Below, piece after piece: positions 7,825 through 16,058 of a DNA stretch of 38,004 bases. This DNA comes from Microbacteriaceae bacterium (GTDB lineage: Bacteria > Actinomycetota > Actinomycetes > Actinomycetales > Microbacteriaceae). The notes below the pieces were generated by a model. The model worked only from the letters and a program-made list of their open reading frames with translations. It searched no databases and had not been told where the DNA came from. Every line of letters starts with the position of its first letter. The first letter of the stretch is position 1. The stretch is taken from NCBI GenBank assembly GCA_025464895.1, contig JAODMG010000028.1, positions 1-38,004 on the forward strand. The letters run 5' to 3'. Position numbers and translations under genes: made by a program.

Positions 7825-8884
7825 CGATCGCCCCCATGCTACGTTCAGGACGGACGAAGCCGGCAGAGTCGATTCCGTGGCCTGCCTGCTTCCCCCACAT
7901 CGCCGCCCGCCAGAACCGGGCCAGCTCCGCGTCATCCGCACCGGATCGCAACAGTCCGCGAAGATCGGTCTCGTCGTCGCCGAACAGGCACGAGCGCACC
8001 GTGCCCTCTGCGGTGATCCTGGTGCGATCACATTCCGCGCAGAACGACCTGGTCACCGAGGCGATTATCCCGAGGGTCGCAGGGCCCCCGTCGACCAGCC
8101 ACTCCTCTGCCGGAGCGGACGGATCATCCCTGCCGATCTCGGTGAGGACGAATCGAGCCGAGAGCGTGTCAAGCAGTTCCCTCGCATCCACCATCTGGAC
8201 TCGCACCCAGGCCTGGTCGGCGTCGAGCGGCATCTGCTCGATGAAGCGCAACCTGCTGCCGGTCTCGATCGACCAGGCCAGGAGATCCGCGGCTCCGGCG
8301 AGCGTCTCCCGCATCAGCACCGCGTTGATCTTCAGCGGCGTCAGTCCCGCCAGGTGGGCCGCGCGGATGCCGGCGAGGACCGCGGGGAGCCGGTCGCGGC
8401 GGGTCAACGCAGCGAAGTGGGTGCGGTCGACGGTGTCGAGCGACACGTTGATCCTGGCGAGACCGGCTGCGACCAGCTCGTGCACCCGGTGCTCCAGGCC
8501 GACTCCGTTGGTGGTCAGCGAGATGTCGATTCCGGGCGCAGCGTCGGCGCTCCGGCCGATGATCTCGGCGAGATCCGCCCGCATCAGCGGCTCGCCCCCG
8601 GTGAAGCGCACCTCGCGGATTCCGAGATCGCGAGCGCCGATGCCGACCAGGCGGGCGATCTCGGCCGCCGTCAGCAACTCGTCGCGCGGAATAGCCGGAA
8701 GGCCGCCCTCCGGCATGCAATAGGTGCAGCGCAGCGAGCATTTCTCGGTGACAGAGACCCTCAGGTCTCTGGCGACCCGACCGAATCTGTCGATCAGTCC
8801 GGGCACATCCGGTCGTCCATCGGTTTCGGGCAGACTCGATTTCGGAGCGCGATAACGCGGGATGCCGAGGTCGAGCCGAGTCAT
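7817..8884 (-). CDS. moaA: GTP 3',8-cyclase MoaA (radical SAM)
   Basis: Radical-SAM enzyme that starts cofactor synthesis by cyclising GTP to 3',8-cH2GTP, the substrate of MoaC; 355 residues, normal length. The N-terminal cluster motif CSLRCTYC (Cys49, Cys53, Cys56) binds the SAM-cleaving 4Fe-4S cluster; FTGGEPLMR (94-102) follows. The second cluster ligands, typical of MoaA, are Cys282, Cys285 and Cys299 ([19 protein letters not shown]). The C-terminus ends in GG as in other active MoaA proteins. It is divergent from the molybdoenzyme gene at 9007, with 122 bp between them to hold both promoters. Confidence 0.96.
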   Translation of the reverse strand: MTRLDLGIPRYRAPKSSLPETDGRPDVPGLIDRFGRVARDLRVSVTEKCSLRCTYCMPEGGLPAIPRDELLTAAEIARLVGIGARDLGIREVRFTGGEPLMRADLAEIIGRSADAAPGIDISLTTNGVGLEHRVHELVAAGLARINVSLDTVDRTHFAALTRRDRLPAVLAGIRAAHLAGLTPLKINAVLMRETLAGAADLLAWSIETGSRLRFIEQMPLDADQAWVRVQMVDARELLDTLSARFVLTEIGRDDPSAPAEEWLVDGGPATLGIIASVTRSFCAECDRTRITAEGTVRSCLFGDDETDLRGLLRSGADDAELARFWRAAMWGKQAGHGIDSAGFVRPERSMGAIGG

Positions 8885-9006
8885 TGTTTTACCCTAACCC
8901 CGCCACCCGCCTAGACCGCCGACAGTACCGGTCCTAAGATTTGGCCAGCGCGAACTTCGTCGCTCCGCCACACGGAGCCGACGACCGGGATCGGAGGCGG
9001 ACCAGC

Positions 9007-9600
9007 ATGGGATTCTTTTCATCGGGCTTTTCCGGGCGAGGTCGCTCGGACAATCCGGACCTGCCTCCCGGCCAATACCTCACCGAGAGTTTTCCGGTGC
9101 TCTCGGCCGGTCCGACGCCCCGGATCGCAACCGACGACTGGGAATTCACCATCGCCACGGAGACCGGGAAAGTGCACCGGTGGAACTGGGCGGAGTTCAG
9201 GGCGCTGCCGGCCGAGGACGTGACGACGGACATCCACTGCGTGACGAGCTGGTCGAAACTCGGGACCGGCTGGCGCGGGGTCTCCCTCGACACGCTCTTC
9301 TCCGGCGTCGAGACCAGCGCTGAGTTCACGATGGCGCACTCCTACGGCGGTTACACCACCAACGTTCCGCTCGACGACCTGCTCGGCGGAAAGGCCTGGG
9401 TTGCCTTCGATTTCGACGGCGAGGCTCTCGAACCGGAGCACGGTGGCCCCGCTCGGCTGCTCGTTCCGCATCTCTACTTCTGGAAGAGTGCGAAGTGGGT
9501 GCGCGGCATCCGGATGATGCAGAGCGACGACCCCGGATTCTGGGAGCAGAACGGCTACCACCTGCGCGGGGATCCCTGGCTGGAACAGCGGTACTGGTGA
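9007..9600 (+). CDS. Sulfite-oxidase-fold molybdopterin-dependent oxidoreductase
   Basis: A 197-residue protein with the oxidoreductase molybdopterin-binding fold (sulfite oxidase/YedY family). The likely molybdenum-ligating cysteine is Cys78 in TDIHCVTSWSKLGTGWRGV. FTIATETGKVHRWNWAEF precedes it, and PHLYFWKSAKWVRGIRM closes the domain. No signal peptide or twin-arginine motif is seen, so a cytoplasmic location is likely, unlike YedY. The ATG at 9007 has a good ribosome-binding site (CGGAGGCGG, about 7 nt upstream). It is followed by a GTGA-overlapping flavin reductase gene, which suggests that protein is its electron partner. The substrate is unknown. Confidence 0.88.
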   Translation: MGFFSSGFSGRGRSDNPDLPPGQYLTESFPVLSAGPTPRIATDDWEFTIATETGKVHRWNWAEFRALPAEDVTTDIHCVTSWSKLGTGWRGVSLDTLFSGVETSAEFTMAHSYGGYTTNVPLDDLLGGKAWVAFDFDGEALEPEHGGPARLLVPHLYFWKSAKWVRGIRMMQSDDPGFWEQNGYHLRGDPWLEQRYW

Positions 9601-10328
9601 GCTTCTCCCCAGCCGTCGTGTCCGCCGTGCGCGCGGAGACCGATAATTCGCGCACGCTCACCCTGGATGTCGACGGCTGGCCGGGTCACCTCGCCGGCCA
9701 ACATGTCGACATCCGGCTCACCGCCGAGGACGGGTACACCGCCGTTCGCTCGTACTCGATCGCATCATCTGCCGACTCGAAGGCGCTCGAAGTCACCGTC
9801 GACAAACTGGTCGACGGTGAGGTCTCGCCCTACCTGGTCGATGGTGCGGATGTCGGGGATCGTCTCGAGGTTCGCGGGCCGGCCGGCGGCTGGTTCGTCT
9901 GGCCTGGAACCGACGACCGTCCGGTGCAGCTGATCGGCGGCGGCTCCGGAATAGTGCCGCTGATGGCGATGATCCGCTCCCATGGCGACGCGGGAAGCAC
10001 CGCGCCGTTCCGGCTGCTGTACTCGGTGCGATCGCCGACATCCGCCCTCTATTTCGCGGAGCTGATGCGACGAGCCGTCGACGACGAGCACCTGCGGGTG
10101 GACTTCGCCTTCACCCGCGAAACCCCGCCGGACTGGCCGACGCCGCCGCATCGTCTCACCAGGGACACGCTTGAGGAGAGCGTCTACCCGCCGGAGGACA
10201 TGGCCGAGTTCTTCATCTGCGGCTCGACCCCGTTCGTCGAAAGCGTGGCGAATTGGTTGGTCGATGCCGGGCATCCTCCGGAAAGAATCAAGACAGAACG
10301 CTTCGGCGGAATAGGAGTGTCACCATGA
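9597..10328 (+). CDS. Ferredoxin-reductase-like FAD/NAD(P)H oxidoreductase
   Basis: A 243-residue flavoreductase of the ferredoxin-NADP reductase superfamily. FAD motif RSYSIAS is at 51-57, the nucleotide-binding GGGSGIVPLMAM at 114-125, a CGSTPFVES block near 206-214 and an aromatic-glycine ERFGG tail. No CxxxxCxxC iron-sulfur domain is attached, so it would pass electrons to a separate acceptor. The GTG at 9597 overlaps the stop of the molybdoenzyme gene (GTGA), and its own stop overlaps the next gene (ATGA). This strict coupling suggests it reduces, or is reduced by, the molybdoenzyme; that pairing is inference. Confidence 0.88.
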   Translation: MSFSPAVVSAVRAETDNSRTLTLDVDGWPGHLAGQHVDIRLTAEDGYTAVRSYSIASSADSKALEVTVDKLVDGEVSPYLVDGADVGDRLEVRGPAGGWFVWPGTDDRPVQLIGGGSGIVPLMAMIRSHGDAGSTAPFRLLYSVRSPTSALYFAELMRRAVDDEHLRVDFAFTRETPPDWPTPPHRLTRDTLEESVYPPEDMAEFFICGSTPFVESVANWLVDAGHPPERIKTERFGGIGVSP

Positions 10329-10597
10329 TGACGGCTGACAACGTCCTCGACGGGAACGCGGCTGCCGGTCCGCTGCTGGAGATCTTCTCGGTCGACCTCA
10401 CCGCAGCGCACGGTCGCTGCGACGAGTGCGGGAGGGTCTGCGCCCTGGCCGAGACCGTGCTCTACAACCACGCACCGGGGCTCGTGATTCGCTGCGTCGG
10501 CTGCGACGCGGTGCTGCTGCGCCTCGTTGACAACGGCACACGCGCCTGGCTCGACCTGCGCGGCCTCAGCTACCTGCAGATCGACCGCGCCCAGTAG
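10325..10597 (+). CDS. DUF6510-like small zinc-ribbon protein
   Basis: A 90-residue protein with paired cysteines RCDECGRVC (Cys32, Cys35, with Cys39 close by) and RCVGC (Cys57, Cys60), fitting a zinc ribbon or rubredoxin-like metal site. There is no signal peptide. ATG at 10325 overlaps the reductase stop, and a second ATG follows directly. From memory it resembles the DUF6510 family found beside this molybdoenzyme/reductase pair in actinobacteria; function unknown. If the site holds iron rather than zinc it could carry electrons between reductase and molybdoenzyme, which is speculation. Last gene of the trio. Confidence 0.8.
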   Translation: MMTADNVLDGNAAAGPLLEIFSVDLTAAHGRCDECGRVCALAETVLYNHAPGLVIRCVGCDAVLLRLVDNGTRAWLDLRGLSYLQIDRAQ

Positions 10598-10646
10598 CCC
10601 GCCTTTGCTCCGACGGTGATCGCTTCTCCGCTCGGCTTGTCGACCG

Positions 10647-13169
10647 CTAGAGCTGGTCGACCGCGGTCACGCGAAGCACCGCGACGCCCTGCTCGTTCGA
10701 CTCTGCGAGATCGACGGTCGCGCTGATTCCCCAGTCGTGGTCGCCGGCCGGGTCCGCGAGAATCTGGCGCACAGTCCAGAGCGTCGGCCCCTCCTCCACG
10801 ATCAACATCGCCGAGCTCCGTGCATCCGCATCGATGCCAACGCTGCCGTGCTCCTCGAAGTACTCGTTCATGGCATCCGCCCACACGTCGGCCGTGAAGC
10901 CGGATGCGGCATCCAATTCCCCGAGCGCGTCGTAATTCTCGAGAGCGGCCAGTTGCACCCGCCGGAACAGCTCGTTGCGGACCAGGGTGCGGAATGCCCG
11001 CAGGTTGGTGGTGACCCGGTGCGGGGCGGGCGGTAGCACTGGAGCGTCCGGCGCGAGTGCCGCGGTCGGATTGATCAGCTCCTCCCACTCGTCGAGCAGG
11101 CTCGAGTCGACCTGGCGCACCAGTTCGCCGAGCCACTCGATGAGGTCGAGCAGTTCCTCGGTCTTCGCCTCGTTCGGGATGGTCTGCCTCGCAGCCCGAT
11201 AGGCGTCGGAGAGGTAGCGCAGGACGAGCCCCTCTGAGCGGCTCAGCTTGTAGAACCCGATGTAGTCGTTGAAGGTCATCGCCCGCTCGTACAGGTCACG
11301 CACCACCGATTTCGGGCTGAGCTCGAAGTCCCCGACCCACGGCTGTGACGCGCGATACCGGGAGAACGCTTCCTCCAGGAGGCCCTCGAGCGGTTTCGGA
11401 TGCCGGATCTCCTCGAGCAGCTCCATCCGCTGGTCGTACTCGATTCCCTCGGCCTTCATCGCCGCGACCGCCTCGCCCCTGGCCAGGAACTGCTGGGCGG
11501 AGAGCACCGGCCTCGGGTCGTCCAGGGTCGACTCGAGCACCGAGATCATGTCGAGGGCGTAGCTCGGCGAATCCTGTTCGAGCAGGTCGAACACGGCGAG
11601 CGCGAACGGCGAGAGCGGCTGGTTCAACGCAAAGTTCGGCTGCAGGTCGACGGTCAAGCTGATCCGCCCGTCTGCCGCCTGCTGCACGATCTCGGCGGTG
11701 CGAAGAGTTCGATAGATGGAGAGTGCCTGGCGCGCGAGTTCGAGCTGGCGCGGCCGGGGTTCGTGATTGTTCTCGATCAGCTCGCGAGCGGCCGAGAACG
11801 CGTCGCCGCCGCGGCCGATCACGTTCAGCAGCATCGAGTGGCTCACCTGCATGCTCGACACGAGCGTCTCCGGTTCCGCCGCGACCAGGCGGTTGAAGCT
11901 CGGCTCACCCCACGAGACGAAACCGTCCGGCGCCTTCTTGCGCACGATCTTGCGAATCTTCTTGATGTCATCGCCGGCTTTGGCGATGGCCTTCTGGTTC
12001 TCGGATTCGTGGTCGGGGGCCTGCACAACCACCGTTCCAGCGGTGTCGTAGCCGGCCCGACCGGCTCGTCCAGCGATCTGGTGGAACTCCCGAGCGCTCA
12101 GCTGGCGCATCTTGACACCGTCGAACTTGGTGAGGGCGGTCAGGAGGACCGTTCGGATGGGCACGTTGATGCCGACGCCGAGGGTGTCTGTGCCGCAGAT
12201 GACCCTGAGCAGTCCGCGCTGGGCGAGCTGTTCGACCAGGCGCCGGTACTTGGGCAGCATCCCCGCGTGGTGGACACCGATACCGGCGCGGAGCAGCCGG
12301 GACAGCGTGCGCCCGAAGGCGGTGGTGAACCTGAAGCCGCCGATCAGGTCCGCGATCGCGTCCCGCTGCTCACGGCTGGCGACCTTGACGCTGGTCAGCG
12401 CCTGGGCGCGTTCGAGCGCGGCCAGCTGCGAGAAGTGCACGACGTAGATCGGGGCCTGGCCGGTCTCGAGCAGGTCCTCGACCGTCTCGTGTACCGGCGT
12501 CTTCGCGTAGTAGTAGTGCAGCGGCACCGGGCGGTCGACCCCGACTACCACGGCGGTCTCCCGACCGTTTCGTTCGCTCAGGTCCTTGGCGAGCCAGTCG
12601 ACGTCCCCGAGAGTCGCCGACATGAGGATGAACTGCACCCGCGGCAGCGTAAGCAGCGGCACCTGCCAAGCCCACCCTCGCTCGGGGTCGGAGTAGAAGT
12701 GGAACTCGTCCATCACCACCTGGTCGACCGGTGAGTCCGCGCCGTGGCGCAACGCCAGGTTCGCGAGGATTTCTGCCGTACAGCAGATGATCGGCGCATC
12801 CGCGTTCACGCTTGAATCGCCCGTGACCATCCCGACGTTCTCCGCACCGAATACCTCGACCAGTGCGAAGAACTTCTCGGAGACGAGCGCCTTGATCGGC
12901 GCGGTGTAGAAGCTGCGCTTTCCCTCCGCGAGCGCGGCGAAGTGGGCGCCGACGGCCACGAGCGACTTACCGGTTCCGGTCGGCGTGCTCAGGATGACGT
13001 TTGCGCCGGAGACGATCTCGATGAGCGCTTCGTCCTGGGCGGGATAGAGGGCCAGCCCACGGTCGAGCGACCATTCGACAAACGCCGCATAGATGGCATC
13101 CGGCTCCCCCGTGGCCGGCACCCGGTCGAGCAGGGGCGCGGAGATGCCGTTCGCCGAATCGGTAACCAT
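10647..13169 (-). CDS. Ski2-like DEAD/DEAH-box helicase with DUF3516-type C-terminal domain
   Basis: An 840-residue ATP-dependent nucleic-acid helicase of superfamily 2. Walker A TPTGTGKS is at 62-69, motif II reads DEFH (154-157) rather than the usual DEVH/DEAH, motif III SAT at about 184-186, motif V around GTDTLGVGINVP (327-338), and motif VI HQIAGRAGRAG (363-373). The C-terminal 400 residues match in style the actinobacterial DUF3516 region. The substrate (RNA or DNA) cannot be decided from sequence. It lies 51 nt downstream of the nucleoside hydrolase gene on the same strand, so co-transcription is possible. Confidence 0.92.
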   Translation of the reverse strand: MVTDSANGISAPLLDRVPATGEPDAIYAAFVEWSLDRGLALYPAQDEALIEIVSGANVILSTPTGTGKSLVAVGAHFAALAEGKRSFYTAPIKALVSEKFFALVEVFGAENVGMVTGDSSVNADAPIICCTAEILANLALRHGADSPVDQVVMDEFHFYSDPERGWAWQVPLLTLPRVQFILMSATLGDVDWLAKDLSERNGRETAVVVGVDRPVPLHYYYAKTPVHETVEDLLETGQAPIYVVHFSQLAALERAQALTSVKVASREQRDAIADLIGGFRFTTAFGRTLSRLLRAGIGVHHAGMLPKYRRLVEQLAQRGLLRVICGTDTLGVGINVPIRTVLLTALTKFDGVKMRQLSAREFHQIAGRAGRAGYDTAGTVVVQAPDHESENQKAIAKAGDDIKKIRKIVRKKAPDGFVSWGEPSFNRLVAAEPETLVSSMQVSHSMLLNVIGRGGDAFSAARELIENNHEPRPRQLELARQALSIYRTLRTAEIVQQAADGRISLTVDLQPNFALNQPLSPFALAVFDLLEQDSPSYALDMISVLESTLDDPRPVLSAQQFLARGEAVAAMKAEGIEYDQRMELLEEIRHPKPLEGLLEEAFSRYRASQPWVGDFELSPKSVVRDLYERAMTFNDYIGFYKLSRSEGLVLRYLSDAYRAARQTIPNEAKTEELLDLIEWLGELVRQVDSSLLDEWEELINPTAALAPDAPVLPPAPHRVTTNLRAFRTLVRNELFRRVQLAALENYDALGELDAASGFTADVWADAMNEYFEEHGSVGIDADARSSAMLIVEEGPTLWTVRQILADPAGDHDWGISATVDLAESNEQGVAVLRVTAVDQL

Positions 13170-13220
13170 GATGATTCGATACTGCCTTACGGGGCGGTTG
13201 TGGGATTACCGGCGGGGCGA

Positions 13221-14156
13221 TCAGCCCTGGCGATGCTTCGCCGCGACCAGACCGTAGACGTGCTCGACGTAGGCCCAGAAGCCCGCGACGTCGAGCTCGA
13301 TCGGAACAAGCGCATTCGGCTCACCCGAGTCGAAGTCGACGACGGTCATCCCCGCGGTGAACTCTCCCGTGGTCTCGATCTCGACCCTCGCCGGCCGTGA
13401 CGCGAACAGGTCGGGTCGCGCAACGTAGGCGACGGCGCAGACGTCATGAACGGCCTGCCCGTCCCGGTCCGGGTCCTTCGGATCGAAATAGAAGGTCGCG
13501 AGCGGCACGATCAGGTCGTCTGCGAGGGCGCCGAGCTGCTTCATCCGCTCGATCACCCGCCCGTTAGCCTGTGCTTGCAGGGTGAGGTCGAGGCCGACCA
13601 TGACCACCTGCCAGTCTGCTGCGAAGACGATTCGCGCCGCCTCCGGGTCGGCGTGGATGTTGAATTCGGCCGCCGGTGTCGCGTTGCCGCGGGTGAACGA
13701 TCCGCCCATGATGACGAAGGATGCCACCATCCGCGCGATCGCCGGGTCCTTCTCGAGCGCGATCGCGATGTTGGTCAGTGGACCGGTCGCGACCAGGTGT
13801 ATCGCTCCGGGCGCCGCTCGGATGGTGTCGATGATCAGGTCGGCCGCGTGCGATCCGGTCACGCCGAGGGTCGCGGCAGGCAGCACGATGTCGCCCAATC
13901 CACGCTCCCCGTGCACCCTGGCGGCGTTGATGCTCTCACGCACCAGCGGAGCGGCGGCGCCCACGGCGATCGGCACCTTCGGAAACCCCAGGTACTCCCG
14001 CAGCTCGAGCGCATTCTTGGTCACCGCGGTCAATCCGACGTTTCCGCCGACCGTGGTGACACCGACGAGGTCCAGCGCCGGATCCCCATGGGCGAGCAGC
14101 AGGGCAAGCGCGTCGTCGAGGCCGGGGTCGCAATCGATGAGAATCCTTTTCGCCAT
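13221..14156 (-). CDS. Nucleoside hydrolase (inosine-uridine-preferring type)
   Basis: A 311-residue hydrolase that cleaves the N-glycosidic bond of ribonucleosides to base and ribose. The family's calcium-binding and catalytic N-terminal motif DCDPGLDDALALL is at 8-20. Also seen are TTVGGNVGL (34-42), VATGPLTNIAIAL, FVIMGGSFTRGN and AEFNIHADPEAA, all standard for IU-nucleoside hydrolases, and a late VHDVCAVAYVARPDLF block with the catalytic His. No signal peptide, so cytoplasmic nucleoside salvage is likely. Exact base preference cannot be read. It is divergent from the small gene at 14219, with 62 bp between. Confidence 0.93.
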   Translation of the reverse strand: MAKRILIDCDPGLDDALALLLAHGDPALDLVGVTTVGGNVGLTAVTKNALELREYLGFPKVPIAVGAAAPLVRESINAARVHGERGLGDIVLPAATLGVTGSHAADLIIDTIRAAPGAIHLVATGPLTNIAIALEKDPAIARMVASFVIMGGSFTRGNATPAAEFNIHADPEAARIVFAADWQVVMVGLDLTLQAQANGRVIERMKQLGALADDLIVPLATFYFDPKDPDRDGQAVHDVCAVAYVARPDLFASRPARVEIETTGEFTAGMTVVDFDSGEPNALVPIELDVAGFWAYVEHVYGLVAAKHRQG

Positions 14157-14218
14157 GACTCAACCGTGCCACACGCGCGGGCATGCAGGACAGGCCCGGC
14201 CGCCGTTATCGTATTGGC

Positions 14219-14539
14219 ATGGCTGAGGAATGGAGGCGCGTCGTCGCGGCCCTCGGCAACGCAGAGAGCCGACGGAGTTACGCAGAGGTGGTCCTCGGCA
14301 TCGAACCTGACCCCTCCAAGCGCGGTGAACGAGCCCGGACGATCCTCGCTGCCGCCGGCCTCATCCGGCAGGACTCGGATGGCGCCTGGCGACCGAACGA
14401 TGACACTCTCCCGGCACTCACCGACGATGTCGCGCTGCTGCGTCGCTACCTGGTCGACCATGGCGTCCTGTCCAGGACCCCAGACGGCTCGTCCTATCGC
14501 CGCGGTGCCGATGACCACCCCAGCGAGCGCTCGACGTAG
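14219..14539 (+). CDS. Small DUF2087-like protein
   Basis: A 106-residue protein. The N-terminal half (EEWRRVVAALGNAESRRSYAEVVLG) looks like a winged-helix or scaffold segment. The C-terminal half (DDVALLRRYLVDHGVLSRTPDGSSYRR) resembles the end of DUF2087 domains found in some transcriptional regulators. The start is at the second in-frame ATG (14219) because the earlier one overlaps the divergent promoter region. It ends 8 nt before the SDR gene, so they probably form an operon. DNA binding is possible but not shown. Confidence 0.7.
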   Translation: MAEEWRRVVAALGNAESRRSYAEVVLGIEPDPSKRGERARTILAAAGLIRQDSDGAWRPNDDTLPALTDDVALLRRYLVDHGVLSRTPDGSSYRRGADDHPSERST

Positions 14540-14547
14540 AATTCCCT

Positions 14548-16005
14548 GTGCCCTCAGACTCCGCCATCGACCCGACCGACCTCGAGGTGACCCTCCGCGT
14601 CCTCGCGACGATGGACGGGATCGACGAGGAGCATCCGGATTTCGTCGCCGTCCGCCGGGCGACGGCCCGCATGTTCAAGTCGGTCAAGAAGAGCCGCCGC
14701 CTCGAGAAGCGTGCGGAGATCGCGGATGCCGACCGGGCGGTGGTTGCCGCGACCGCGACCGGTGCGCCGGACCGCATCGACGACGAGACCCGCGGTATCC
14801 CGCTCGCCATCACTGTCGCCGCGCCCACAGCGGGCATACTCCTGAAGGCCCGATCCTGCTACATCTGCAAGCAGCCGTTCACGATCGTCGACTCGTTCTA
14901 CCACCAACTCTGCCCGGACTGCGCCGCCATGAGTCACGCCAAGCGTGACGCCCGCGCGGACCTCACCGGCAAGGCAGCACTGCTGACCGGCGGCAGGGCA
15001 AAGATCTGCATGTACATCGCGCTCCGGCTGCTCCGGGATGGAGCGCACACGACCATCACGACCAGGTTCCCTCGGGATGCCGTCCGACGCTTCGCTTCCC
15101 TGCCGGATGCCGGCGACTGGCTGCACCGGCTGCGCGTCGTCGGGATCGACCTGCGCGATCCGGCCCAGGTGATCGGCCTGACCGAGGCCATGATCGAGGC
15201 CGGACCGCTCGACATCCTCATCAACAACGCCGCGCAGACGGTTCGTCGCTCCCCCGGCTCATACGCACCGCTGTCAGAGGGCGAGTCGGCGCCGCTGCCG
15301 GACGGTCCGTTGCCGGAGCTGTTGACCTTCGGCCACACCAACGACGCGCACCCGCAGGCGCTGGCGGCGTCGGTGGCCTCCCATCCGATCCTCGCGAATG
15401 CCGGTGGGCTGAATGCCGATGAGCTGACGGCGCTCGCGATGGCGGCCGGATCCTCGTCGCTCGCTCGCCTCGCGGCGGGAACCGCGATCGATGCGGGCGG
15501 CCTCGTGCCCGACCACCACGACGCCAACAGCTGGACCCAGTACGTGCACGAGGTCGATCCGCTCGAAATGCTCGAGGTGCAGCTCGCGAACGTGACAGCA
15601 CCGTTCCTCCTGGTGAGCCGGCTGCGCCCTGCTCTTGCGGCGTCTGACGCCAGGCGCAAATACATCGTGAACGTGTCGGCGATGGAGGGCCAGTTCGGGC
15701 GCGGCTACAAGGGTCCCGGGCATCCGCACACCAACATGGCGAAGGCGGCGCTCAACATGCTCACCCGCACCAGCTCGAAAGAGATGCTCGAGACCGACGG
15801 CATCCTGATGACCAGCGTCGACACCGGCTGGATCACGGATGAGCGTCCGCACCCGACGAAGGTGCGCCTCGCGGAAGAGGGCTTCCATGCCCCGCTCGAC
15901 CTCGTGGATGGTGCTGCGCGCGTCTACGACCCGATCGTGCGGGGCGAAAACGGCGAAGACCTCTTCGGCGTCTTCCTCAAGGACTACCGGCCGGCGGCCT
16001 GGTAG
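14548..16005 (+). CDS. Atypical SDR-fold oxidoreductase with N-terminal zinc-finger region
   Basis: A 485-residue protein, about twice a normal SDR. Residues 1-100 are a charged helical extension. A CxxC pair follows (Cys104/Cys107 and Cys122/Cys125, zinc-ribbon-like). The Rossmann fold starts at about 140 with LTGGRAKICMYIAL, then NNAAQ (226-230). About 100 extra residues (235-335) are inserted before the catalytic region. The active-site Ser is likely Ser377 (NVSAMEG), but the YxxxK motif reads TNMAK (Thr395, Lys399): the catalytic tyrosine is replaced. From memory a small family shares the HPHTNMAKAALNM sequence. Reaction unknown. GTG start; stop codon lies inside a strong hairpin. Confidence 0.85.
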   Translation: MPSDSAIDPTDLEVTLRVLATMDGIDEEHPDFVAVRRATARMFKSVKKSRRLEKRAEIADADRAVVAATATGAPDRIDDETRGIPLAITVAAPTAGILLKARSCYICKQPFTIVDSFYHQLCPDCAAMSHAKRDARADLTGKAALLTGGRAKICMYIALRLLRDGAHTTITTRFPRDAVRRFASLPDAGDWLHRLRVVGIDLRDPAQVIGLTEAMIEAGPLDILINNAAQTVRRSPGSYAPLSEGESAPLPDGPLPELLTFGHTNDAHPQALAASVASHPILANAGGLNADELTALAMAAGSSSLARLAAGTAIDAGGLVPDHHDANSWTQYVHEVDPLEMLEVQLANVTAPFLLVSRLRPALAASDARRKYIVNVSAMEGQFGRGYKGPGHPHTNMAKAALNMLTRTSSKEMLETDGILMTSVDTGWITDERPHPTKVRLAEEGFHAPLDLVDGAARVYDPIVRGENGEDLFGVFLKDYRPAAW

Positions 16006-16033
16006 GCGCTACACGGGTAGCGCCTACCAGGCC
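15996..16033. terminator. Perfect 17-bp hairpin between converging genes (bidirectional terminator)
   Basis: Arms 15996-16012 and 16017-16033 (GGCCTGGTAGGCGCTAC and its exact complement) enclose the 4-nt loop ACGG. The SDR stop codon TAG (16003-16005) is part of the left arm. The hairpin sits between that gene and the permease gene ending at 16059, so it can serve both strands. There is no T-tract. Confidence 0.8.
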
Positions 16034-16058
16034 TACTTCGCTGGTCTTTACTCGGTCC

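Noticed and set aside
10639-10664. Direct repeat GTCGACCGC (10639-10647 and 10656-10664)
   Set aside because: Only 9 bp, at the end of the helicase gene, in sequence where such GC-rich words recur by chance.
11400-12734. Plus-strand open frame of 444 residues
   Set aside because: Antisense to the helicase gene, whose SF2 motifs are intact; the sequence is low-complexity and unlike a protein family.
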